Below, in pieces: positions 48,260 through 58,283 of a stretch of 64,000 bases of DNA; the first letter of the stretch is position 1; each line of letters starts with the position of its first letter. Made by a program: the position numbers and the translations under genes. The notes under the pieces are model-generated. The model saw nothing but the letters and a program-made list of their open reading frames with translations, searched no databases and was not told the DNA's origin. Origin of the DNA: Tetramitus jugosus (lineage: Eukaryota; Heterolobosea; Eutetramitea; Acrasida; Vahlkampfiidae); NCBI GenBank assembly GCA_937625935.1, contig OW569366.1:372001-436000 (forward strand). Direction: 5' to 3'.

Positions 48260-51200
48260 ATGGATGATACAGACATAGAGCTGAAGAGACTATTGGCCGA
48301 ACAGCGAAGGGACAGAGCTGCGAAAATTGCAAAGAAATTAGAAGAATTAGAAGAAAGAAAGAGAGAAGAGCTGGTTGCAAGAATGAACGAAGATAAAATT
48401 CACTTCGAACAAACGATTCATGCTGCAAAGAAAGCTCGTAAGCAAGCAATAGAATTCTTGAAGCATTCTAGGCGGAAACACGAGAGTAGGAACACTAAGA
48501 AGCGAGAGAAGGAGGAATTTGAAGCCAAGCGAACACAATCGATGAATCAACTGATGCAGAATGTTGAAAAGACAAAATCTGACATTCGAGCAATCAATGA
48601 GAAAAAAGACAAGAAGCGAGAGAAAGAAGAAATTATGTTAAAAGAACAGATGGCTATGATATCAAATCAGGGCGGAAATCCTTACGAAGTTTTGAGAGAG
48701 AAAGAAGAGCGAGAGAAACTGAAGGAGAAGTTAGGTAGAGCTAAGAGGAAACAGGAACTGAAGAGAGAAGAAATATTGAAGCGTTTAGACTTCGAACAAA
48801 CACGAGAACTAAAACAGAGAGACATCGAAAATGAAAAGAAGATAACCCAACGAGAATACAATAAGCAGGTACATTCTCAAATCGTCAAAGAACAAAAATT
48901 ATCTGAATATATTCAATCAAAAACATTGGCCGGAACAACAATCATTGATCCATTGGGAAGAGAACCTCAACTCTTTCCTTCAAAATTGGTGGATCCAGGA
49001 ATCAGAGAACGACGGTTTGCCACAGTGAGTTTGTACAAAACGACAAAACAAGTGACCCAAGCGTCTCCCTTTGATGATTACGCTTTTAGAAAGCTAGATC
49101 TTCGAGATTCGAGTGATGAGGAGGGAGATAACAAAGATTTGGAGAATCAACTAGACTACCCTACGACCCGATCAGCCCCGGAGACTGCCCGAGCGGTCAA
49201 AGAGCTGGAAAAGCTTCAACTTCGGAAATTATCCACGATGGAGAAGAATACACTTCAAAATGCTCGAGAGAAAGCGAGGAACAACATTACGAAAAAACAA
49301 ATCATTGGAGGAAAAGAGTTTAGAGGTCAACCATTTATCGCAGCTCCAGCAATTGTGTCGTTTCCTGACTTTGAACTTGGAAAAACATACACATGCATTG
49401 TAGAACTTACGAATGGTTCCTTCACGTTCAATACTTTTAAACTTCTTCAATTGCATGATGGAATCAAAGATCTCTTTGAACTAACCTATCCATTCCCTGG
49501 TCGAATGTCCGCTGGAACAACTTGCAATATTACTATCAAATTTACTCCAAAAACACTCCAGGGAATAGAAGATGTTATCCCATTTCTAGCAGAAACAGGT
49601 CCGTTCGAAGTGCCCATTATGTGCAGTCCGAAGAGAGTAGAAATAGAAATAGAACCAACTAATAGACGAATTGATTTTGGAGATGTGATCATAGCTGAGG
49701 AACTATCAAAATCTTTAAAGATATACAATCGAGGTTCACTGGACACTCATTTCATACTCAGGGGACCAGCTGTTGAATTTCATAGTATAGTTGGTGACTT
49801 GACACCCGATGAAAGGCTGAGTGGTAATAGAGTACTATCACTCTCTACCATTGAAGGATTAATACTTCAACACTCAAGTGTAACAATTCAAATTAATTAC
49901 GCTCCAACGAAAGCCACAGAGCTCGAAACTGAATTGTTCATTCAATTCGACGACGAGAATGTTGGAGAAATACCACTTCTTGTCACGGGTAGAGGGAAAG
50001 ACGTTTCCATATATGTTAAGAAAGAAACTGTGGATATGAAGTGTTGCTGTCTAAATACACTATATAGAGGATCTATCGAAGTATTCAACAGAGGAACTAA
50101 CGCAATGAGGTGCGAGATTAAAGTTCCAAGATGTATCCGCAATCACATGGAGTTTGTGCCAGCATTGGGTTTCGTTCAAACCTATCAACCGCTCCCATTC
50201 CAGCTCAAATTCAAACCATTAGACTCAATTTATCAAGATTGTCCTCAGTATTTCCATCCTGATACAGGGGAACTAGTAGTACCCATTCAAATTGTTGTCC
50301 CCGACCAAAAAATGAAAGTTATCTTTGATGTCAAAGCAGTTGTGACATCCTCAAAGCTCTTTATCGATCCGAGCATCATCGATTTTGGAGATTGCTCAAT
50401 AGATGAGCGAGTATCAGTCCCTATTACACTACGAAACGAAGGGATACTGCCTCTGAATTTTGGATTCATAAATCTGCCACCAGAAATTGAAGTTGAACCA
50501 GATGATGGATATGGGTGTTTGCTGAGCAATGAAACTCGAGCAATGCGGATTCTCTTTTCTCCCAAAGCTGCCATTGATTACTACTTCAAAGTCTTGTGCA
50601 GAACAGATCGAAATGATACCTATGTAATATCGTGCTCTGCAGTAGGGATTCAGCCTCCTCTGAGGTTCTCAGCCTCCAATCTGAAGTTCGCTTCTGTGGC
50701 AATAGGCGACAGTGTATCAAAGGTAGTTACTCTCAGCAACATCTCTAAACATCCTCAAGCATTCCGGCTAGTATCTCCTGATGATTCCTTTTTCAAATTT
50801 AACCCCATATCAGGCAGTATTAAGTCAGGAGGGTGTTTGGACATCGAGGTCAAACTAGCAGCTCCAAAATGTACAAAAAGAGAAGAACCAACTCCAGTCG
50901 TGGAAGAAATCACGACTCAGATTGCGTCTACGAAACCAACTGGGAAGAATGGAAGAAGACCTGAATCGAGATTGTCAAACAAGTCACCAAAGAACACTAA
51001 GACACCTAAGAAGAATTTTGAGAAAGAAATAATCGAACCGCCTCCAATCGAAGAACCGAAGAAGTTGACTCCAGATGAAGAACGTGATATCGTTTATGAC
51101 AATTGGGAAAAGAGTGAAATCAATGAACCTTGGAGCAGGCACAAAATATGGGATATTCCATGTATGATCCGGGATTACACTCGCAGTTGTATATATCTAC

Positions 51201-52654
51201 AGGTACACGCAACAGTGGTTCTACCATCTCTTCTGCTGGAGTGCAATGGAATGGAAGTCGATCTAATTGATTTTGGTGATACCCCAGTGCGGCACTGCGT
51301 TTCTCGTGTCGTAAGAATTTTTAATAAGAGTGGCAATGATACCCAGTTGTTATTCCGTCATCCTTCTAAAAGCCCAGAATCCAATAACATGAGTGATGAT
51401 GATTGTCCTTTCAGTATTGTTGCTAAATCTCACAGACTCCGACAATCCGAATACTTGGAAATAGAAATTAAGTACAAACCGCTATTTCCTGTGGAGGATA
51501 AGGACTATTCTGTCCAAATTCTCTCCACAGCCACCAACAATGCCACAATTCACTTGAAGGGAAGTGGAAAGATTGCACAATTTGAAATCGATATTCCTCA
51601 GTCAGTATCACCACCATTTCTCGATTTTGAGCACGTACTGCTCTCAACTAGCTCCTCCTCCGAAGAGAAACAATCCACGCAGCGTATCATTTTGCGAAAC
51701 TGTTCTGAAAGTGTCTCTATCCCATTTAATATTTTCATTCCCCCAAAACTTAGTCATCCATTGAACAAGAGCGGAAACTCTCCTTTCTTAGCAATTCCTG
51801 GATCTGGAACTCTTAAACCTGGTGAGTCATCTGAGGTTACTCTGTTGTTTAGACCTGATTACAGTAGTGACTACTTCTTCACAGCAAATTGTGAGATTCA
51901 CTACGCCAGTATGAGCGAGCCCAGAATCATACGGATGAGATCAGCATGCTGGTCACCTGGTGTGTATGTGGTGTTTGATGATAATCCTCGACCAACCCTC
52001 CAAGCAGCTCCACCAGAACCAAAGCGTCTTCCCTCTGCGAAGAAGAGACCAAGTTCCGGTAAAACGACACCATCTCCAATTCCTCTTGAAGTATCCACTC
52101 CAAAACTATTGGCACCTCCTCGAAGACCGACTGTGCGAGAAACACTGGGATTATTCTCTCAGAAAGATCCATTCAAATTTCTTTATGTTCCAAAATCAGC
52201 TCTATTCAAGTCGAACAACATTCGAGACAGATACGAGTACACATTGGACAACACAATCGTCGGCCAGATTCACAAATTCGAATTCTATGTGGCCAATAGC
52301 AAAACAGAAAGCGAGAGGGGCGAGATAGAGTGCGTGATGACGGGACAGTCAACCGGACAAGGATTTAAATTCTTAAACTCTGCTACACCAACCACACTTA
52401 AATTTGCCCTGGAACTAGGAACTAAGAAACCCATAACTATACAATTTGAACCAAAGGAACCACCTGTACTGGAAATGTTACGCAAGAACAACCTGCTAGT
52501 AGATTTGGGACAGAATGACAAGGAATTGGTTGGAACACAGTTTAAGGATCACTTTTTCGCTCGGTGTGACATGAAATGCACCATCAAAGACACATCTTCA
52601 TCCGAAACCAAGACATTCCTCGTTGTTCTGAACTCCCATGTGTTCGTGTCCTAA
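48260..52654 (+). CDS. CFAP74: CFAP74, ciliary central-pair protein
   Basis: 1464 residues. About 1-260 is a highly charged coiled coil. From about 340 the CFAP74 junction GKEFRGQPFIAAPAIVSFPD opens a series of MSP/ASH-like immunoglobulin domains (for example PGRMSAGTTCNITIKFTP, IDFGDVIIAE, IDFGDCSIDERVSVPITLRN, VDLIDFGDTPVRH). A disordered K/P/T insert lies near 870-935. The C-terminal part is again beta-rich. CFAP74 (FAP74) is a component of the C1d projection of the axonemal central pair that regulates beat. The length is close to the human protein. It implies a flagellate stage. Confidence 0.9.
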   Translation: MDDTDIELKRLLAEQRRDRAAKIAKKLEELEERKREELVARMNEDKIHFEQTIHAAKKARKQAIEFLKHSRRKHESRNTKKREKEEFEAKRTQSMNQLMQNVEKTKSDIRAINEKKDKKREKEEIMLKEQMAMISNQGGNPYEVLREKEEREKLKEKLGRAKRKQELKREEILKRLDFEQTRELKQRDIENEKKITQREYNKQVHSQIVKEQKLSEYIQSKTLAGTTIIDPLGREPQLFPSKLVDPGIRERRFATVSLYKTTKQVTQASPFDDYAFRKLDLRDSSDEEGDNKDLENQLDYPTTRSAPETARAVKELEKLQLRKLSTMEKNTLQNAREKARNNITKKQIIGGKEFRGQPFIAAPAIVSFPDFELGKTYTCIVELTNGSFTFNTFKLLQLHDGIKDLFELTYPFPGRMSAGTTCNITIKFTPKTLQGIEDVIPFLAETGPFEVPIMCSPKRVEIEIEPTNRRIDFGDVIIAEELSKSLKIYNRGSLDTHFILRGPAVEFHSIVGDLTPDERLSGNRVLSLSTIEGLILQHSSVTIQINYAPTKATELETELFIQFDDENVGEIPLLVTGRGKDVSIYVKKETVDMKCCCLNTLYRGSIEVFNRGTNAMRCEIKVPRCIRNHMEFVPALGFVQTYQPLPFQLKFKPLDSIYQDCPQYFHPDTGELVVPIQIVVPDQKMKVIFDVKAVVTSSKLFIDPSIIDFGDCSIDERVSVPITLRNEGILPLNFGFINLPPEIEVEPDDGYGCLLSNETRAMRILFSPKAAIDYYFKVLCRTDRNDTYVISCSAVGIQPPLRFSASNLKFASVAIGDSVSKVVTLSNISKHPQAFRLVSPDDSFFKFNPISGSIKSGGCLDIEVKLAAPKCTKREEPTPVVEEITTQIASTKPTGKNGRRPESRLSNKSPKNTKTPKKNFEKEIIEPPPIEEPKKLTPDEERDIVYDNWEKSEINEPWSRHKIWDIPCMIRDYTRSCIYLQVHATVVLPSLLLECNGMEVDLIDFGDTPVRHCVSRVVRIFNKSGNDTQLLFRHPSKSPESNNMSDDDCPFSIVAKSHRLRQSEYLEIEIKYKPLFPVEDKDYSVQILSTATNNATIHLKGSGKIAQFEIDIPQSVSPPFLDFEHVLLSTSSSSEEKQSTQRIILRNCSESVSIPFNIFIPPKLSHPLNKSGNSPFLAIPGSGTLKPGESSEVTLLFRPDYSSDYFFTANCEIHYASMSEPRIIRMRSACWSPGVYVVFDDNPRPTLQAAPPEPKRLPSAKKRPSSGKTTPSPIPLEVSTPKLLAPPRRPTVRETLGLFSQKDPFKFLYVPKSALFKSNNIRDRYEYTLDNTIVGQIHKFEFYVANSKTESERGEIECVMTGQSTGQGFKFLNSATPTTLKFALELGTKKPITIQFEPKEPPVLEMLRKNNLLVDLGQNDKELVGTQFKDHFFARCDMKCTIKDTSSSETKTFLVVLNSHVFVS

Positions 52655-52886
52655 TTATCAGATCACAACCGGTCAGTGAAATTTCACAACAACAACAACA
52701 ATCGAACAACCAACCACTACACTTACGATAATAAATTAAGTATGTGTACACCAATTTTAATAATAATAATAATAACAATGATTGTTCGACTCGAGACAGG
52801 ACAAATAAACTGCAGAGCACAACTTTTGAGAATCGCATTGTGTGCATGTCTGTCTATCCACCACAAAATACAGTCTCTCTGATAAG

Positions 52887-53627
52887 TTACTTTGACAATA
52901 GATTCTCCCTATCAATCACACTCTTATCAAAATCAATCAAAAACACCGTATAGTCTCTATTCTCTGTAAAAACGACACGAACCGTTGCAGGAAACTCTGC
53001 CGCATTCAAACACCCCAAAATCACTCCCGCCGTAAAATAACTACAGTGCAACAATCCATTCAAATTCTTGGGCAGAGAAACAAATCGATTCTCCAATGGA
53101 TCTCTCTCGTACAACATGTATCGACTCTCCATTTTTTGATCCTTTTCCAATGCATCAGCAGGCTTGCCATACAACATTCTCCACACTGTCCCTGAAATGT
53201 ACTGCAAAATATTGGCTCTTCGAATTTCTCTCTTTGAATTCTTGTCTCTGAAAACGCACAAATCAAGACTTCGTTGTCCAATGCGTTGACCCATTTCTGA
53301 TAATTTTTGTTCGAGTTCCGATCCAGTAGTCACTCTGCTCTGACAATACTGTACCATTTCTGAGAAGAGAAATGAAAATGAACTGAGAGAAACTTCTTTT
53401 TTGCCTTTGCTGATGGGTTGATCAAGTATACTACTACTCAACATGCTATATTGTTGTTGTTGAGAAGTAGTCGTGGTGGTGGTGGTGGTTAATGTAGCAA
53501 TGCTTGATGATGGCATGGTAGTGGTGGTGATGGGAGAAGATGGATTGTTGGTGTTGGATGGGTTGGTGGAGAGAGACATGTTGCTCATGCCAGAGTTGAG
53601 TGTGTTGGCACTGGTGACACGATTCAT
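52887..53627 (-). CDS. TRAPPC5: TRAPP complex subunit 5 (TRS31)
   Basis: 246 residues: a T/S/N/Q-rich tail of about 75 residues, then the whole TRAPPC5 fold: VSLSSFSFLFSEMVQYCQSR, GQRIGQRSLDLC, GTVWRMLYGKPADALEK, and FTAGVILGCLNAAEFPATV. TRAPP complexes are GEFs for Rab1/Rab11-type GTPases in ER-Golgi and Golgi traffic. The ATG at 53627 follows an A-rich leader; an internal Met at 53444 would give the animal-like length and cannot be excluded. Confidence 0.93.
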   Translation of the reverse strand: MNRVTSANTLNSGMSNMSLSTNPSNTNNPSSPITTTTMPSSSIATLTTTTTTTTSQQQQYSMLSSSILDQPISKGKKEVSLSSFSFLFSEMVQYCQSRVTTGSELEQKLSEMGQRIGQRSLDLCVFRDKNSKREIRRANILQYISGTVWRMLYGKPADALEKDQKMESRYMLYERDPLENRFVSLPKNLNGLLHCSYFTAGVILGCLNAAEFPATVRVVFTENRDYTVFLIDFDKSVIDRENLLSK

Positions 53628-53639
53628 TTATTTTTGTTG

Positions 53640-54210
53640 ATTGTTTTTGTTGTTGTTGCTGTTTTGGTTGTTCTTGTGGTTTTTGATTTTTTTTGTGTGG
53701 CGCCAAAAAAGTAGCAGAAAAACTACAAGTTGTCCTGCCTGAACACTCGTAAGTTGTTTCCTTTGAAATGGGATTGTAGATGATACTATCATGCATGAAT
53801 GCAATGTACTTGTTGGTTTCACTTTTTGTTAAATTAATATCGTAAAGCTCTCCAAGTTTTATCCTTCGAAGTTGCATTTCCATCTCACTAAAACTGCGTT
53901 CCTCTGTTCCTGAATGTATAAATCTTCTCGTAGCAGCGAGAAGTTGATATGCATAACGAGTGTCTTTCAAAGCGAGCAATAACAAGTTTCTTCCAGTATT
54001 CAGTCTGATGAACATCGAGCTTATCCTTCTTCCTCTTTTTGTTACTTGGTTGTTCGGTGGTGCACCTTGTCCTCTTTCCAGATGTCTCCTCCTTCTCCTT
54101 CTTATGCGGCGTCACCAACCTCTCCGTCCCGTCCACCAACCACAGTTCCCCATCCATTGTCTCTTACGTGCTTCTCTGAAGTTTCGAGCTTCACCAGGAA
54201 CTCATTCATG
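53640..54210 (-). other. Uncertain coding region, frames disagree
   Basis: Just upstream of TRAPPC5 on the same strand. Frame 1 (54157-53888) has a K/R-rich start and stops. Frame 2 (54015 onward) reads well through LLAATRRFIHSGTEERSFSEMEMQLRRIKLGELYD to about 53700, then runs on into the TRAPPC5 leader and N-terminus. A third frame starts MNEFLVKLETSEKH near 54212. A small gene with an intron or a frameshifted remnant would explain this; I could not find a splice join that keeps phase. Confidence 0.3.
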
Positions 54211-54410
54211 GATGGCCAGTTGAGTTGAGTCACAGTTTTCCAAGTCAAGAATGTACTACTCTGTTGTGTCGTGCCATTCCTTGTTCAACAGAGTAGTTCT
54301 GGAGTAAATGTCGCTAATGGTGTGAATTTCTTTTCAACGAGAGAATTTGATAGGCCTAAGGTTTTTGAGGAGCAGGTTCTAAACGCGAACATGTTTCGCT
54401 CAAGGTTTAT

Positions 54411-54665
54411 TTACAGTGCAGTAAGCGCCAAGTGAGTTCTCTGACCTAGACGTCTCGTTTGTTGCCAGTTACGAACTGTGATCCATGTGAGAATAGGAAG
54501 AGTGACGTGAGTGTAAATTCGAAGAGGATTTTGGTCAAGAGTCGATTTGATAAACAACCGTAAGAAGCTCCACCATTGCTTCCACTGACCACTCAAGATG
54601 AGAGATAGGATGGAAGTGGAGAATGGTGGTTCTTCCTCATTGCGTCGTGGTCTTGATTGGCGCAT
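54411..54665 (-). CDS. Possible small basic membrane protein
   Basis: An 84-codon frame starting 78 bp from the Dabb gene in divergent orientation. It is basic and Trp-rich, with an amphipathic or membrane-like stretch (WWSFLRLFIKSTL, THVTLPILTWITV), like small mitochondrial inner-membrane subunits. No family recognised; it may be chance. Confidence 0.35.
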   Translation of the reverse strand: MRQSRPRRNEEEPPFSTSILSLILSGQWKQWWSFLRLFIKSTLDQNPLRIYTHVTLPILTWITVRNWQQTRRLGQRTHLALTAL

Positions 54666-54742
54666 TTTTTCGAAGAGTCACTCGGACAAATTTTTATCGG
54701 CCAATTTTATCTTGGTTCAAGAAAAAACAAAAGTAAAAAAGA

Positions 54743-55051
54743 ATGGCTGGCCGAGTGGAACATGTTGTGTTCTTCATGTTGAAGGATTTGTCTGATCAAG
54801 AACGTCAAGAACTGCAAGATCAGGTCTCTGTGATCAGATCAAGTGTACCAGGTGTGTTGGAGATCTCACTTGGCAAGAACATTACAGAGGGAAGAAACAA
54901 TGGCTACACCTATGGTCTCAGAGCACTCTTTGCCGACAGAGAAACAATCAAGGTGTATGCAGAACATGAAGAGCACGTGAAATTGGTCAAGATGCTCAGA
55001 GCTGCCTCTTTGCCTAATGCAACACCAGTGTGTTTGGATTGGGAATTGTAA
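54743..55051 (+). CDS. Stress-responsive A/B barrel (Dabb) domain protein
   Basis: 102 residues, the normal size of a single Dabb domain: VEHVVFFMLKD at the start, the strand VLEISLGKN, then YTYGLRALFADRETIKVYAEHEEHVKLV with the typical Y-x-x-H-x-x-H pattern. The proteins form dimeric ferredoxin-like barrels; roles in stress and small-molecule cyclisation are known, with no single function. No signal peptide, so cytosolic. Confidence 0.9.
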   Translation: MAGRVEHVVFFMLKDLSDQERQELQDQVSVIRSSVPGVLEISLGKNITEGRNNGYTYGLRALFADRETIKVYAEHEEHVKLVKMLRAASLPNATPVCLDWEL

Positions 55052-55162
55052 GATCATAAGTGAATTTTACTACTAATAAAAACAGGTTCAAAAGAGAATT
55101 TAAGATTTGAAAATCAGCTCCAAGCTGCATCGCGAGTGTCCTAGAAGATTGATGCCACACCT

Positions 55163-57456
55163 CTACTGGCGTGACCTTTGTTGGTCTGCTGTGTTTCTCC
55201 ACAGTGTTTCAGCCTTGTTGTAAATATTGTCTCGCTCGTCTCTCGATATCGAAGACATCATGGGTGAGGATAGCAAGGAGGTGCTTGGTGGAGATTGCAA
55301 TAGACCAAGTGGACTTAGTAATATGTGGTTATGGTCAACTGAAGTCGTGCTCATGTTCAGATGGTTATCGTCATCCGACAATGATCTATTCAGGTTAATG
55401 CTTCTTGGGGTCATCGATGCAACTCTGGAGTTCCTTGGTGGTGTACTGAGAAGATAATCGCAGTCACCAAGACTGCTAATACTCATGTTTAAGCTTGTGT
55501 TCAACTTGTTAGACGCATTGGAGGTGCCACTTGGTCCTATTATGATTCTCTTTCCGGTCGAGCCGCCACCAAAAGTAAAGTTAAAGTTGCTTGATGACTG
55601 GGAGCCAAGCTTCTTTCGATCGAATGGTGTCACAGTTATTGAAATCTTGCTGGCACTCGTAACCATAGGACTGTCGGCAGCAACATTCCTCATTTGAGGA
55701 GGACTCATCAGATCAATGTTTGACGTGGAAGCAAAGTCACCAGAAAAGTCCAATTTCTTGGGCACCTTTTGAGGAGTTCTGATCGGACTCGAGAAAAATT
55801 GAGACGGCGAAAGATTGGGTGAGACGATAGGGGAGCACGAGAGTCTCTTGCTTGGTGTCATTTCCTCTAGGAAATTATCATGTCGAGCTCGTTTTCTGAG
55901 GATAGCTGGTGAGTACTTTGGACTTGCAAATGGGGAGAAGAAGTGCCTCGAGGTTGTTCTTGGAGGACTAAATGCCAGATCCAAGTCACTAATGTTCATG
56001 TCATTGGCATCCAAATGATGTGATCCCAAGTCCATACCATTCAAGTCTGGAGTGTATTGTACAGTATTACCGTGTAGTTGGGAGGTGCTAGGATCTAGAC
56101 TACCTTGTGTCATATCCATCATCTCAGATGATTGAGACGCCTTGGACGAGTCTGTTTGAGAAACTTCCTCCTCTTCCTTCTGCTCCTTCTTTTTTCTCTT
56201 GGTGTACTTTCTCTTTGGCTTTGGTTGTTCTGGGGCTCCGGCCTCCTGGCTTTCTGGGCCTGTTGCTGGTGCGGCCGCATGCTTCTTGCCCTTCGCTTTC
56301 TTTTCTTCTCCATTCTTTTCCTTTAGTATCTTTCTTCTCATTGTAGAATTCCAGTGATTCTTGATGGCATTGTCTGTTCTACCAGGGAGAAGTTTTGCAA
56401 TTTGAGCCCACTTGTTTCCAAACTTGGCATGGGCATCTCTAATGAGTTTATCTTCGATATCAGTCCATGGACCCTTGTTGATATGAGGGTTCAAGTGATT
56501 GTGCCAACGTTCTCTGCACTGCTTTCCGATTCTTCCAGGCAAGTGTTGGGCAATGAGAGACCACTTCTTGGCTCCGTATATCTCAACCAGCTCCATCACC
56601 TTTTGATCTTCCTCTTGGGTCCATGGACCCTTGACGACATCTGGGTTGAGAACTTTTTGCCACCGATGGAGACACTGAACATCTGTCCGGTCAGGGAAAT
56701 GCTCAGCAATCTTCTTCCAGTTCTTTCCTTCATGAAGCATGACAGCAGATTGTAGTTTGCAGTCCTCTTCCTTGGTCCATTTTCCCTTGCTGCCCTTTGA
56801 GTCCTTTGATCCATCGTCCAAATCACTCATGGAATTACTAGCACCGGACAATGCAGGTGAGATAGACATTTGTGAGTCATCCTTGGTTTCGGATTCTTGA
56901 CTATAGGTGAATGGAGCACCTGGTGTGCTCATTCCAGGACTTCCTACGGTAGCACGGAAGGATGGTGAGCCGGCATGAAGGATGTGAGTTTGATTACCTT
57001 GGACAGGAGTGCCAAAAGCAGTGAAAGAGTTTGCAGTGCCAATTCGTGCACTGAAGAGAGAGTTGAATGGGAAAATGGCTTGACCAGCAAGCTCATCTGT
57101 CGTTCCCTTCTTTAGTTCACCATTGTTATTGTTATTGGTGTTGCTTGATGAAGATGAGACAACTACATTGTGTGTGAGTATGATGAACAGGTCGGATGAG
57201 AAAAAAATGGTTGTTGTGACATACGTGATGCAAATGCACTTTGTTGTGCAGGTTCAGCTGTAAAAAAGCTCAGTGTACTGCTCGTGGTTAACAAGGCAGG
57301 ATTGGTAAGGTTTGACTCACTAGAAAAAAAAACAGTAATAAAGGAATGGTTAGCTCAAGCCTTTCTATAGACACAACAACCAAAAAAGGAACCAAAAAAA
57401 ACTGACTGCCCAACTTGCACTGTGTGAACAACATACGATTGTTGATTTGAGTTCAT
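55163..57456 (-). CDS. Three-repeat MYB transcription factor (3R-MYB), 3 exons
   Basis: Exons 57437-57456, 57225-57319 and 55163-57162 give 704 residues; both introns have GTATGT donors and phases agree (2, then 1). Exon 1 codes for only MNSNQQ plus two bases. R1-R2-R3 lie at about 164-320 with all spaced Trp ([41 protein letters not shown]) and [53 protein letters not shown] Lys-rich nuclear signal follows. The C-terminal half is Ser/Pro-rich with many SP/TP sites. The class controls G2/M cell-cycle genes in animals (B-Myb) and plants. Confidence 0.93.
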
Positions 57457-58283
57457 AATTTTTTTGTTATTGGTGTTGTGAGATTGTCAATTATGATGAG
57501 GTAAAGCTTTGTTGTTGTTTGGTTGTTCTAATACAGTGTAGAGCAGCTTAGACAATTTATCATTAGGTGTTTGTTTTGACGGCTTTGAGGAGAGTTCTTG
57601 TAGAGAGGTTGAGAAGAAAAAGGTCAATGTAGTTCCACACGGTCAATTTCTTGATAATGGTACCAAGGGCGTGTGTTTAAGGAAAAGTGAGGTGTTTGCC
57701 GAAAGATGTTTGATGAGTTTTTTTTCAGGCGAAAGTTTTTGCAAAGTGCACAACGGGCCGATTTTCAATTTTGGCGGGAAACATAACAAAAAATTTTGTA
57801 ACGAGAAGCGGAGAAAGGTTCAACCAAGTACGGTAAACTGAGCAAGGGGTTGAGCGAAGAAGACTCGTTGTTTGGTTTGGGCACTTTTTTGTGGTATTTT
57901 ATCAGTGACATTGTTGTGAAAAGACATGCATATTGAGTGAATAAGTGTATCAGAAGACTCTTGGGTGAACGAAGAATGAGGGTGCACCAGTAAGTTGTGC
58001 ACTCTGTTTTTTCATGTAAGATTGATACTTTGATTGATTTTGTTTCTTAGAATGCAAAATTGTTGTGCCAAAACGTGGTAATTAAATTGTGTAACGACAA
58101 TAATATGACAGTTACAAAAAAGCAGAGCATAAGTAGCGGCATACTTACTCACGAAAACGGCGAAACCTTTCAGCATTCGGAATTATACCCGCCAAAAAAC
58201 TTTCCTTCAACAAACGAAATTGAACTCTGATCTTCAAGAAACAAGTCTCCGTCAAAGACAACAACAAACGAACGAACGAAAGA
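57457..58283. other. Divergent promoter region, no gene seen
   Basis: About 830 bp between the divergent MYB and TFIP11 starts, among the longest plain spacers between housekeeping genes here. No supported frame. It contains A/T runs and a Cys/His-free 60-codon minus frame without motif. It may hold a long regulated promoter or 5' leader for the MYB gene. Confidence 0.45.
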
